NCBI GenBank assembly: GCA_016937175.1
Contig: JAFGWL010000051.1
Coordinates: 1 to 54,794 of the forward strand
Source: Candidatus Mcinerneyibacteriota bacterium
GTDB taxonomy: Bacteria > Macinerneyibacteriota > Macinerneyibacteria > Macinerneyibacteriales > DSCS01
Reading direction: 5' to 3'
Length of the DNA stretch: 54,794 bases
Shown: positions 1 through 7,371 of the stretch, one piece after another
Layout: each line of letters opens with the position of its first letter
How positions within the stretch are numbered: position 1 is the first letter of the stretch
Notes under the pieces: model-generated
Database searches by the model: none
The model's input: only the letters and a program-made list of their open reading frames with translations
Told to the model about the DNA's origin: nothing
Position numbers and translations under genes: made by a program

Positions 1-2
1 TC

Positions 3-257
3 CGTCTCTCCCGTCGTGACGGGCTGGCTCTCATTTCCATGATCCTTCCTCCCGGAGGAGCTGTGGACTCCCACGCTGTAGAGGAGATCTTTTACCTCTA
101 TGTGGTCAGGGGGAGTGTCCATTTCCATTCAGGCGGGGAGCCACGGGACCTCAGGCCGGGTGACCTCGCTGTAGACGAACCCGGGTCTCTCCACGGGATA
201 GAGAACCGGGGAGAGGAGGAAGCGGTGCTTCTTTTGATGCGGCAATCTGTCACTTGA
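3..257 (+). CDS. Cupin-fold protein, 5' end outside window
   Basis: The reading frame is open from the first bases of the window, so this is the C-terminal 84 residues of a longer gene; the internal ATG at 39 is not needed as a start. The visible part is one cupin barrel. It has a first motif with a PPGG turn, a histidine, an EE pair and the glycine of VRGSV, then a second motif of the form PGD-x4-PG-x2-H-x3-N (PGDLAVDEPGSLHGIEN). Such small cupins bind a metal and serve as isomerases, dioxygenases or ligand sensors; nothing here decides which. It ends 46 bases before hcp and a promoter lies in that gap, so the two need not be co-transcribed. Confidence 0.75.
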   Translation, partial: RLSRRDGLALISMILPPGGAVDSHAVEEIFYLYVVRGSVHFHSGGEPRDLRPGDLAVDEPGSLHGIENRGEEEAVLLLMRQSVT

Positions 258-282
258 AGATCATAAGGTGTGTTCATATAGT
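254..282 (+). promoter_or_regulatory. Predicted sigma70-type promoter of hcp
   Basis: TTGAAG at 254-259 and TATAGT at 277-282 are separated by 17 bases. Transcription would start near 289, giving a leader of about 15 bases that still contains the AGGAGG ribosome site at 293-298. It is a pattern match only; no regulator site was recognised beside it. Confidence 0.5.
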
Positions 283-303
283 AAAAAGTAAAAGGAGGTT
301 TTT

Positions 304-1935
304 ATGTCGATGTTCTGCTATCAATGTCAGGAGACAGCGGGAAACAAAGGGTGCAAGGTACGTGGTGTCTGCGGCAAACCCGAAAAGACTGCCGTTCTCA
401 TGGATGCCCTGGTGGAAGCTATCAAAGGGTTGGCTGTGGCGTTGAAAGAGACCGGTGATGAAAGTGAAGCAAAACGTCAGGGGCCTTTTATCGCCCGGGC
501 GCTTTTTGCCACGATCACCAATGCCAATTTTGATGATGACCGTATCCTTGAACTGGCCCGGGAGGCTTTAAAGAGGAGAGACCGCGTCGCCGCAGGGCTT
601 GCCGGCAAGGAAAAATACGGGACGCTCCTCACCTGGAAAGCATCCACGGAAGAGGAGTTTCTGGAGAGGGGTTACGGACACGGAGTCCTTGCTACTGAAC
701 ATGAGGATATACGGTCCCTCCGGGAACTTACTGTCTACGGTTTGAAAGGGATTGCAGCCTATGTCGATCATGCCCATGTCCTGGGATATGACGATCCGAA
801 GATCTACGATTTCTTTGTCGAAGCTCTGAGTCAGGTCGCCCTGGAAGAGGATTCCGATAAGTTGACGGCTCTTGTCCTGAAGACAGGGGAGACCGCTGTA
901 GCAGGGATGGCTCTTCTGGATAAAGCAAATACCGGGACTTACGGGCATCCCGAGATCACTGAAGTCAATATCGGTGTCGGGAAAAACCCCGGAATCCTTA
1001 TTTCGGGCCATGACCTGAAAGACATGGAAGAACTCCTGAAACAGACAGAAGGGACAGGGGTCGATGTCTATACCCATGGAGAAATGCTTCCCGCCAACTA
1101 CTATCCGGCTTTTAAAAAGTACTCCCACTTTGTGGGGAACTACGGGAACGCCTGGTGGAAACAGAATGAAGAGTTCGAGGCGTTTAACGGCCCAATCCTC
1201 ATGACGACCAACTGTATCATTCCCGTTAAAGAGAGCTACAAAGACCGTATATTTACCACAGGGATGACAGGTTATCCCGGGGTGAAACATATCCCCGACA
1301 GGGAAGAGGGAAAAGAGAAGGATTTCAGCGCTCTTATCTCTCTGGCCAAAAGGTGTTCTCCTCCCCGTGAGATAGAAAAGGGGACGATCGTAGGAGGATT
1401 CGCTCATAACCAGGTGCTGGCCTTAGCCGACAAGGTCGTGGAGGCTGTAAAGTCCGGAGCGATCAAGCGCTTTGTGGTCATGGCGGGGTGCGACGGGCGT
1501 TTTAAATCACGTCAATACTATACCGATGTGGCAAAAGCCCTTCCCGAAGATGCCGTGATCCTGACGGCGGGATGCGCCAAATACCGTTATAATAAGCTTG
1601 ATCTGGGAGATATCGGCGGGATCCCCCGGGTACTGGATGCCGGGCAGTGCAACGATTCCTACTCTCTGGCGGTTATTGCATTGAAGCTTAAAGAGGTCTT
1701 CGGGCTTGACGATATCAATAAACTGCCGCTCTCCTTTGATATCGCCTGGTACGAGCAGAAAGCCGTGGCTGTTCTGCTGGCGCTTCTCTTTTTAGGCGTC
1801 AAGGGAATCCGCCTGGGGCCCACACTTCCTGCTTTTCTTTCTCCCAATGTAGCCAAGGTCCTTGTGGAGAAGTTTGACATCAAACCCATCGGAGAAGCCG
1901 AGTCTGATGTCGAAATGATCATGCAGGGAAAATAG
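304..1935 (+). CDS. hcp: Hydroxylamine reductase / hybrid-cluster protein, class I
   Basis: Cytoplasmic iron-sulfur protein of the hybrid cluster (prismane) family, reported to reduce hydroxylamine and to act as an NO reductase under nitrosative stress. The 543-residue length is normal. N-terminal cysteines C5, C8, C17 and C23 have the C-x2-C-x8-C-x5-C spacing of class I proteins from strict anaerobes. All seven hybrid-cluster ligands can be placed: H236, E260, C304, C396 (the persulfide cysteine, in MAGCDGR), C424, C449 and E484. Their spacing follows the Desulfovibrio protein closely. The start has a strong AGGAGG site 5 bases upstream. No Hcr-type reductase gene is next to it, as is usual for class I. 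It is followed by a hairpin at 1943-1967. Identity is very secure. Confidence 0.97.
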   Translation: MSMFCYQCQETAGNKGCKVRGVCGKPEKTAVLMDALVEAIKGLAVALKETGDESEAKRQGPFIARALFATITNANFDDDRILELAREALKRRDRVAAGLAGKEKYGTLLTWKASTEEEFLERGYGHGVLATEHEDIRSLRELTVYGLKGIAAYVDHAHVLGYDDPKIYDFFVEALSQVALEEDSDKLTALVLKTGETAVAGMALLDKANTGTYGHPEITEVNIGVGKNPGILISGHDLKDMEELLKQTEGTGVDVYTHGEMLPANYYPAFKKYSHFVGNYGNAWWKQNEEFEAFNGPILMTTNCIIPVKESYKDRIFTTGMTGYPGVKHIPDREEGKEKDFSALISLAKRCSPPREIEKGTIVGGFAHNQVLALADKVVEAVKSGAIKRFVVMAGCDGRFKSRQYYTDVAKALPEDAVILTAGCAKYRYNKLDLGDIGGIPRVLDAGQCNDSYSLAVIALKLKEVFGLDDINKLPLSFDIAWYEQKAVAVLLALLFLGVKGIRLGPTLPAFLSPNVAKVLVEKFDIKPIGEAESDVEMIMQGK

Positions 1936-1942
1936 AACGTTC

Positions 1943-1967
1943 ACGGGAGGGGGCTCTCCCCTCCCGT
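1943..1967. terminator. Hairpin between convergent genes
   Basis: A perfect 10-bp stem (ACGGGAGGGG with CCCCTCCCGT) around a 5-base loop lies 7 bases after the hcp stop and directly next to the stop of the minus-strand gene. There is no T-tract on either side, so it is at best a weak or factor-assisted bidirectional terminator, or a 3'-end stabiliser. Confidence 0.5.
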
Positions 1968-1968
1968 A

Positions 1969-2190
1969 TCAGGTCAAGGTCTCACAATATTTATAGAGAT
2001 GCCTGACAAAGCCGGGGGGAACAGGGTGCTCTCTGAGGAGGGGTACCCAGCTGAGGGCGTCGTCACTGCCCCATAGGTCAAAAGCTGCCCCGTCGGTGTG
2101 GATATCCACACGGTATAGGGAAAATGATCCGAACTCCAGGATAAAGAACTCCATCATCTCCTCCTGGGTCAAAAAGATCCTGTTAAACAT
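1969..2190 (-). CDS. Small protein of unknown function
   Basis: I do not recognise this 73-residue protein. It is soluble-looking, mixed in charge, with aromatic residues throughout and no signal peptide or membrane segment. An in-frame TTG lies further upstream at 2208, but it overlaps the predicted -10 box. The ATG at 2190 has an AAGGA ribosome site 6 bases before it and is the better start. A good minus-strand promoter (TTGAAA, 17 bases, TATACT) stands directly in front, which is the main reason to believe the gene is real. It is convergent with hcp and divergent from hisS. The overlapping plus-strand frame lacks comparable signals. Confidence 0.6.
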   Translation of the reverse strand: MFNRIFLTQEEMMEFFILEFGSFSLYRVDIHTDGAAFDLWGSDDALSWVPLLREHPVPPGFVRHLYKYCETLT

Positions 2191-2207
2191 AAAGCATCCT
2201 TTTTTCA

Positions 2208-2236
2208 AGTATAGAGCCGGAAGAGAGTTGTTTCAA
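2208..2236 (-). promoter_or_regulatory. Predicted promoter of the small minus-strand gene
   Basis: Read on the minus strand, TTGAAA (2236-2231) and TATACT (2213-2208) are 17 bases apart, close to the sigma70 consensus. Transcription would begin near 2201, only about 11 bases before the ATG at 2190. Confidence 0.55.
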
Positions 2237-2239
2237 GGC

Positions 2240-2249
2240 TTCCCGGGAA
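2240..2249. promoter_or_regulatory. Palindrome between divergent promoters
   Basis: TTCCCGGGAA is a perfect 10-bp palindrome lying between the -35 box of the minus-strand gene (2231-2236) and the -35 box of hisS (2258-2263). Its position suits an operator for either promoter, but no cognate regulator is recognised and a short palindrome can occur by chance. Confidence 0.25.
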
Positions 2250-2257
2250 TTGAAATA

Positions 2258-2285
2258 TTGCAAATCCCGGAAAGTGTGGTATAGT
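2258..2285 (+). promoter_or_regulatory. Predicted promoter of hisS-aspS
   Basis: TTGCAA (2258-2263) and TATAGT (2280-2285) are spaced by 16 bases, placing the start of transcription near 2292 and leaving about 21 bases of leader with a GGGAGG ribosome site at 2301-2306. The leader is too short for a T-box. Confidence 0.5.
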
Positions 2286-2312
2286 AGCCCCTGATTACGG
2301 GGGAGGTTATTC

Positions 2313-3548
2313 ATGATTCAGTCGTTAAGAGGAATGCGGGACATCGCCGGTCGCGAAGCCCGGATCTTCCAGTGGATCGAAGAGAGGGCCCGCTATTTTT
2401 TTGAATTATACGGTTATCGAGAGATCAAGCTCCCCGTGATGGAACGGACAGAACTCTTTTCCAGGGGGATCGGAGACGAATCCGATATCGTCCAGAAAGA
2501 GATGTATACGTTTGAGGACCGAAAGGGGAGGAGCGTCACCCTTCGGCCGGAAGGGACCGCCGGTGTGGTACGCCATTATATTGAGAACGGTTTTGACAAA
2601 AGAGATCCTCTGAAAAAGTTTTACTATTCCGGAGCCATGTTCCGTTACGAGCGCCCTCAGAAGGGGAGATACCGTCAGTTTTACCAGTTCGGAGTCGAGG
2701 CCTTCGGCATGGAGTCACCTCTTATCGATGCGGATACCATCGCCATGCTTGTGGACTACTTCAGGGATATAGGGATAGAGTCCCCTCTTGTTAAGGTGAA
2801 TAATATCGGATGTCCGGGCTGCCGCCCGGATTACAACAGGGCCTTGCAGGGGTATCTCCGCAATCACGAAGAGCGCCTCTGTCCCGACTGCCGGAAACGT
2901 ATCGAGACCAATCCTCTGCGCGTTCTGGACTGCAAAAGAGAGTCCTGCCGGAAAGTGGTGGCGGATTCTCCTGATATAGCCGATTTTCTGTGTGACTCCT
3001 GCCGCAGCTATGATGAAGAGTTCCAGAAGCTTCTTTCAGCCAGGAAGATCCCTTTTGAGAGAGATCGGTTTCTCGTCAGAGGCCTGGATTATTATGTCAA
3101 AACCGTCTTTGAGATCCACGGCGGTGAAGGAGCTCAGAACGCTCTCATGGGCGGAGGGCGGTATGACGGCCTTGTCGAAGCCCTGGGGGGACAGCCCGTC
3201 CCCGGGTTCGGATTTGCCATCGGTGTGGACCGACTGGCCTCCCTTCTCATGGAGACATCCCTTTTTGAGGACGACCCGGGAAAACTCTTTATGGTCTGGA
3301 ACCTGGAAGAGCAGGCTCTTCTTTTGGAGAAGTGTGATATTCTTAGGAAATGCGGCGTTTCCGTCGATTTTTTGCCGGATAAAAGATCATTTTCCAATCA
3401 ATTGAAGTATGCTCACCGGCAGGGATACCGGCATGTGGTTATTTTGGGAGAAGAGGAAGCTCTGTCGGAACAGATCCACCTGAAAAACATGGAGACGGGA
3501 GACGAGACCTACGTATCACCTTATGATATCATAGAACATCTCATCTAA
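2313..3548 (+). CDS. hisS: Histidine-tRNA ligase
   Basis: Cytoplasmic class II aminoacyl-tRNA synthetase that charges tRNA-His. At 411 residues it is near the usual 420. Visible signatures are the motif 2 region MFRYERPQKGRYRQFYQFG, the histidine-specific stretch RGLDYYVKTVFE, and motif 3 ending GFGFAIGVDRL, followed by an anticodon-binding domain. The middle carries paired cysteines (CPGC, CPDC, CKRESC, CDSC) before the RGLDYY motif, an insertion seen in many bacterial HisRS proteins. The ATG has a ribosome site 6 bases upstream. aspS begins 9 bases after the stop, the common hisS-aspS pairing, so the two form one transcript. Confidence 0.98.
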   Translation: MIQSLRGMRDIAGREARIFQWIEERARYFFELYGYREIKLPVMERTELFSRGIGDESDIVQKEMYTFEDRKGRSVTLRPEGTAGVVRHYIENGFDKRDPLKKFYYSGAMFRYERPQKGRYRQFYQFGVEAFGMESPLIDADTIAMLVDYFRDIGIESPLVKVNNIGCPGCRPDYNRALQGYLRNHEERLCPDCRKRIETNPLRVLDCKRESCRKVVADSPDIADFLCDSCRSYDEEFQKLLSARKIPFERDRFLVRGLDYYVKTVFEIHGGEGAQNALMGGGRYDGLVEALGGQPVPGFGFAIGVDRLASLLMETSLFEDDPGKLFMVWNLEEQALLLEKCDILRKCGVSVDFLPDKRSFSNQLKYAHRQGYRHVVILGEEEALSEQIHLKNMETGDETYVSPYDIIEHLI

Positions 3549-3557
3549 GGGAGGCTG

Positions 3558-5309
3558 ATGGCTATGCTGTTCAAGAGAACTCATTTTTGCGGTCATCTGG
3601 ATCTGGCTTGTCAGGGCCGGGAAGTGATCGTCAACGGTTGGATCAGAAAGATCAGAGACTTCGGAAAGTTTGCCTTTGTGGATCTCTGGGACCATACAGG
3701 AATCGCCCAGATGGTATTTTCCCTGGAAGACGGGGAGCTGTCCGGGATCAGGCAATGCATCGTGGGCGACTCAATAGGGGTCAAAGGAAAAGTCGTGGAA
3801 CGTAAGGATAAGAACCCCAACCTTCCCACAGGCGATATCGAGGTCAATGTCCTGAGCTGGGAGCGGTACTCAATCTCTGAACCCTTTCCGGTCTCAGAGA
3901 ACCCTTCAGAAGAGACACGGCTGAAATACAGATATCTTGACCTGAGGACAGAAAAGATGCAGAGGAATCTGAGGTTTCGTCATGAGGTGATCAAAGAGAT
4001 CCGGGACCACTTGTCAGAAAAGGGCTTTATCGAAGTCGAGACACCCATCCTGTCCAAGAGCACCCCTGAAGGAGCCCGTGACTATCTTGTTCCATCACGT
4101 CTTCAACCCGGGCATTTTTATGCGTTGCCCCAGTCTCCTCAGATCTATAAACAGCTTCTGATGATCGGCGGAGTCGACAGATATTTTCAGATCTCACGAT
4201 GTTTCCGCGATGAGGACCTTCGGGCCAACCGTCAGCCTGAATTTACCCAGCTGGATGTGGAGATGGCTTATGCCGATGAAGAAGATATCTTCAGCATGAC
4301 GGAAGCCCTCTTCAAAGATGTTGTCAGGAAAGTCACAGGAAAGGAGATCCCCGCTTCTTTTCCCAGGATGACTTATCAGGAGGCTATGTCCAGGTACGGG
4401 TCCGACAAGCCGGATACACGCTTCGGGATGTTGATCAGCGATGTAACCGGGCAGTGCCGCCCTGAAGGATTCGGGGTCCTGGAAGAGGCTCTGGGACGCG
4501 GGGATAAGGTAAAAGGCCTTGTCATCCCTGAGAAAGAGCCCAGCCGGAAAGAGATCGACGCCATGACAGACCTGGCTAAAGAGAAAGGCGCCGGGGGGCT
4601 GATGTGGTTTAAGATGAAGGAGGGCGCGATCCAATCCCCGGTATCCAAATTTCTCAAAGACGGCGGAAAAAGCATCACCGAAGCGTTGGGGCTCCGGGAG
4701 GGAGACACGGCCTTTGTCGTGGCTTCCGCCGATTCCGTGGCCTCTAAAGCCCTGGGGGCTGTGCGTCTCTATCTGCGTGACCTTTACGGGCTTGTAGAAA
4801 AAGTCAAAGAGCTTCATTTTTTATGGGTCACCGACTTTCCCATGTTCTTCTATAATGAGGATGAAGGACGGTATGAGACCGAACACCATCCCTTTACCAT
4901 GCCCGATCCGGACGATATGGACCGCTATCTGGACAAAGACCCCGAAAAGATCCGTTCCCGGTCGTATGACCTGGTCCTCAACGGAGAAGAGATCGCCAGC
5001 GGAAGTGTGCGAAACCATATCCGTCCCCTCCAGGAGAAGGTGTTTCAAAAGATCGGCCTTACTTCCGAAGAACTTCAGAAGCGGTTCTCCTTTTTCCTCA
5101 AAGCCCTTCAGTACGGGACGCCTCCCCATGCGGGGATAGCGCCGGGATTGGACCGGTTTATCCAGATCCTTCTGGGAGAGGAGTCCATCAGGGATGTCAT
5201 CGCATTTCCCAAGACGACAAATGCTGCCTGCCTGATGACCGAGTCCCCGTCAGAAGTAGATCAAGTTCAGCTTGACGAATTAAGAATTATGGTGAATAAT
5301 AAAAATTGA
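3558..5309 (+). CDS. aspS: Aspartate-tRNA ligase, bacterial type
   Basis: Class II synthetase charging tRNA-Asp; 583 residues, the bacterial length that includes the GAD insertion domain. The N-terminal OB fold (from FCGHLD to about residue 105) binds the anticodon. Motif 2 is FRDEDLRANRQPEFTQLD, and motif 3 contains GIAPGLDRFIQILLG followed by IRDVIAFPKT. The GAD domain lies between, at roughly residues 285-410. The chosen ATG at 3558 has a GGGAGG site directly ahead; an ATG two codons later is possible. Whether the enzyme discriminates tRNA-Asp from tRNA-Asn cannot be told here, as no gatCAB or asnS is in the window. Confidence 0.98.
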   Translation: MAMLFKRTHFCGHLDLACQGREVIVNGWIRKIRDFGKFAFVDLWDHTGIAQMVFSLEDGELSGIRQCIVGDSIGVKGKVVERKDKNPNLPTGDIEVNVLSWERYSISEPFPVSENPSEETRLKYRYLDLRTEKMQRNLRFRHEVIKEIRDHLSEKGFIEVETPILSKSTPEGARDYLVPSRLQPGHFYALPQSPQIYKQLLMIGGVDRYFQISRCFRDEDLRANRQPEFTQLDVEMAYADEEDIFSMTEALFKDVVRKVTGKEIPASFPRMTYQEAMSRYGSDKPDTRFGMLISDVTGQCRPEGFGVLEEALGRGDKVKGLVIPEKEPSRKEIDAMTDLAKEKGAGGLMWFKMKEGAIQSPVSKFLKDGGKSITEALGLREGDTAFVVASADSVASKALGAVRLYLRDLYGLVEKVKELHFLWVTDFPMFFYNEDEGRYETEHHPFTMPDPDDMDRYLDKDPEKIRSRSYDLVLNGEEIASGSVRNHIRPLQEKVFQKIGLTSEELQKRFSFFLKALQYGTPPHAGIAPGLDRFIQILLGEESIRDVIAFPKTTNAACLMTESPSEVDQVQLDELRIMVNNKN

Positions 5310-5338
5310 TTGACACTATTAAACTTTTTTTTTATACT
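5310..5338 (+). promoter_or_regulatory. Near-consensus sigma70 promoter
   Basis: TTGACA (5310-5315), 17 bases, TATACT (5333-5338): a full -35 consensus and a five-of-six -10. It starts on the base after the aspS stop codon. This is the strongest promoter-like sequence noticed in the window and suggests high expression of the lipoprotein and LysM genes that follow. Confidence 0.75.
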
Positions 5339-5382
5339 TGTCGAAGGATGTTTATTTTGGATAACCTGAGGAGGTGAGTGAG

Positions 5383-5682
5383 TTGAAAAAAGGATTATTA
5401 CTATTCCTGGTCGTTGCTCTGTTGCTTGTGGCAGGTACCGGCTGTGTTAAGCGTGTAGAAACCATGGATCACGATAAGATGGTCGTGATTCCCGAAAAAG
5501 CTGTACCCGCTAAGGATGCCGCTGTAGCTGCCGAAGTGAAGGTCGAAGAGATGGAACAGACCATCGATGAAAACCAGCAGCAGCTGAACGAAACAGAGAA
5601 AGCGTTGGAAGAGGCGAAACAGAACGAAGCTGATCCCGAAGAATACAGCCTGATCAAAGAGTCTCAGGGCAAGCTTTGGTAA
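5383..5682 (+). CDS. Small coiled-coil lipoprotein
   Basis: Ninety-nine residues beginning at TTG 5383, which lies 8 bases after an AGGAGG site (5369-5374). A GTG at 5374 overlaps that site and is unlikely to be the start. A hydrophobic signal segment leads to a cysteine in VAGTGC. The lipobox is imperfect, because a leucine normally sits three residues before the cysteine, but the segment looks like a lipoprotein signal. The mature part is an alanine-, glutamate- and glutamine-rich coiled coil (residues about 45-90), reminiscent of Lpp-like or porin-linker helices. The LysM protein follows 15 bases later on the same transcript, so both may tie the outer membrane or periplasm to peptidoglycan (inference). 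Confidence 0.8.
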   Translation: MKKGLLLFLVVALLLVAGTGCVKRVETMDHDKMVVIPEKAVPAKDAAVAAEVKVEEMEQTIDENQQQLNETEKALEEAKQNEADPEEYSLIKESQGKLW

Positions 5683-5697
5683 ACCGGAGGGAAGTCT

Positions 5698-6321
5698 ATG
5701 AAAAAATTATTACTTATTCTCGTTGTTGTTGCTTTCATAGTTCCTGTCATGGCACAGGAAATCGCTGCTCCTCCCGAGAAAGCTTCTGCTGAAGAGTATA
5801 TTCAGTATTATCAGCAGAGAGAAGCCTTGGCCAATCAGCAGCTGACTGAACTGGAACAGCAGAACCAGGAGCTGGAAGCGCAATTAGCTGCTCTGCAGCA
5901 GCAGTTGAACTCTATTGACACATGGACCGAAGAAGAGAAAGCTCTCCTCGACGAGTTCAATGCGAAAGTCAAAGAGTATACCGTTAAAAAAGGGGACTGG
6001 CTCTCTAAATTGGCCGAATATCCCGAAGTCTACGGGAAGGGCAATTACTGGAAATGGCCTGTGATCTACAGGGCTAACAGAGATCAGATCAAGAATCCCG
6101 ACCTGATCTACCCCGGCCAGATCTTTACCATTCCCCGTGTCCTCGCTTCTGAGTGGACGGTCTATCAGGGAGAGACCCTGCGCAAGATCGCCAGCTACTA
6201 TGAAGTCTACTACAAAGACGGCGCCAAGAGATGGAAGGAAATCTACGAAGCCAATAAAGATGAGATTTCCAATCCGAATGTCATCGATGCCGGTGATGTT
6301 CTGACTATCCCCAGGCCCTGA
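5698..6321 (+). CDS. Periplasmic protein with coiled coil and two LysM-like domains
   Basis: Starts with a cleavable signal peptide (MKKLLLILVVVAFIVPVMAQ; cleavage after VMA). A glutamine-rich coiled coil follows (about residues 35-75). Then come two LysM-type modules, each with a YTVKKGDWL or WTVYQGETL opening and a PGQIFTIPR or AGDVLTIPR ending. Each module carries an extra aromatic loop (WKWPVIYRAN, RWKEIYEAN) of the kind seen in spirochaete-type LysM proteins. LysM modules bind peptidoglycan glycans, so a structural or anchoring role is likely; no catalytic domain is present. It shares a strong promoter with the preceding lipoprotein and is followed by a UUCG-loop terminator. Confidence 0.88.
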   Translation: MKKLLLILVVVAFIVPVMAQEIAAPPEKASAEEYIQYYQQREALANQQLTELEQQNQELEAQLAALQQQLNSIDTWTEEEKALLDEFNAKVKEYTVKKGDWLSKLAEYPEVYGKGNYWKWPVIYRANRDQIKNPDLIYPGQIFTIPRVLASEWTVYQGETLRKIASYYEVYYKDGAKRWKEIYEANKDEISNPNVIDAGDVLTIPRP

Positions 6322-6329
6322 CGTTATTC

Positions 6330-6358
6330 GAAGGGCCTTCGGGCCCTTCCTTCTTTCC
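6330..6358 (+). terminator. Intrinsic terminator with UUCG tetraloop
   Basis: GAAGGGCC (6330-6337), TTCG loop, GGCCCTTC (6342-6349), then a pyrimidine-rich tail (CTTCTTT). The 8-bp stem capped by a UUCG tetraloop is very stable. It lies 8 bases after the LysM gene stop and directly ahead of phoH. Confidence 0.75.
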
Positions 6359-6381
6359 CCATGACTGAGGTGATATCACAA

Positions 6382-7371
6382 GTGGAGAATAGTTTAGACA
6401 ACGAACATCGAATACCGGTTCCTGATGATATCGACCTCCGTCTTCTCTATGGGAGCAATAACAGGTTTGTCAATCAGATCAGGCGTTCTCTGGAAACGGA
6501 TCTCTGGGTCAGAGAGCGGGAGATCGGGTTTCAGGCCCCTCCCGGGAAAGCCCGTGCTCTGGAGACGGTATTCAAGGAACTCATTGCTCTGATCCGTAAA
6601 GGGATCTCCCCGGGCGAAGGAGAGCTTCGTTATATCATTTCTCTTGCCCGGCAGGGCGAAGAAGCTCATCTTTCGGCGCTCGTAGACAAAAAGATAGTAC
6701 TTTCAGCCAAAAACAAGACGATTACGCCCAAGACGCTTCATCAGAAAGAATACGTGGAAGCCATCGACAAGTTTGACGTGGTTTTCGGGGTCGGCCCGGC
6801 GGGGACGGGAAAGACATACCTGGCTGTGGCCAAAGCTGTGGATTTTTATCATAAAAACCTCATCGACAGGATCGTGCTTGTGCGGCCCGCCGTGGAAGCC
6901 GGAGAAAAATTAGGATTCCTTCCCGGTGACCTCCAACAAAAAGTAGACCCCTATCTGAGGCCTTTGTATGATGCCCTCTACGATATGATGGCTCCTGCCA
7001 AAGTGGAACTTCTGATCTCAAAAGGAGTCATCGAAGTGATCCCCCTGGCTTTCATGAGGGGAAGGACTCTGAACAATGCGTTCATCATCATGGATGAAGC
7101 TCAAAACTCGACTCCGGAACAGATGAAAATGTTTTTGACACGGACCGGTTTCGGATCCAAAGTGGTCGTGACCGGCGACATTACCCAGATTGACCTTCCT
7201 GAGCATAAAAAAAGCGGGCTTATCCATGCCGAAGGGGTCCTGGAAAATATAGGAGAGATCGCCTTCGTATATTTTTCACATGTGGATGTCGTCCGCCACA
7301 AACTGGTTCAGGAGATCATCAAGGCTTATCAGTATGAAAAAGAAAATTCAGAGCGACAAACGTCTTCATAG
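6382..7371 (+). CDS. phoH: PhoH-like ATPase (YbeZ)
   Basis: Cytoplasmic P-loop NTPase of the PhoH/YbeZ family, a partner of YbeY in RNA metabolism. Walker A is GPAGTGKT (about residues 138-145) and the Walker B region is FIIMDEAQNSTPEQMK, followed by VVTGDITQIDLP. The frame is open from an ATG at 6361, but that codon follows directly on the terminator tail without a ribosome site. The GTG at 6382 is preceded by GAGGTGAT, a strong anti-SD match, so I prefer it (329 residues). The order phoH-pgpH-ybeY is the conserved one. The next gene starts inside the last codons of phoH, so translation is likely coupled. Confidence 0.95.
   Translation: MENSLDNEHRIPVPDDIDLRLLYGSNNRFVNQIRRSLETDLWVREREIGFQAPPGKARALETVFKELIALIRKGISPGEGELRYIISLARQGEEAHLSALVDKKIVLSAKNKTITPKTLHQKEYVEAIDKFDVVFGVGPAGTGKTYLAVAKAVDFYHKNLIDRIVLVRPAVEAGEKLGFLPGDLQQKVDPYLRPLYDALYDMMAPAKVELLISKGVIEVIPLAFMRGRTLNNAFIIMDEAQNSTPEQMKMFLTRTGFGSKVVVTGDITQIDLPEHKKSGLIHAEGVLENIGEIAFVYFSHVDVVRHKLVQEIIKAYQYEKENSERQTSS

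Noticed and set aside
568-1407. 279-residue open frame on the minus strand inside hcp
   Set aside because: It is fully antisense to a gene with all active-site residues, has no ribosome site or family resemblance, and reflects codon bias of hcp.
2286-2312. T-box leader for hisS
   Set aside because: Only about 20 bases separate the predicted transcription start and the ATG; no T-box sequence or antiterminator stem.
7280-7333. N-terminal extension of pgpH
   Set aside because: The extra 18 codons lie inside phoH, lack a ribosome site and do not fit the family start; ATG 7334 does.
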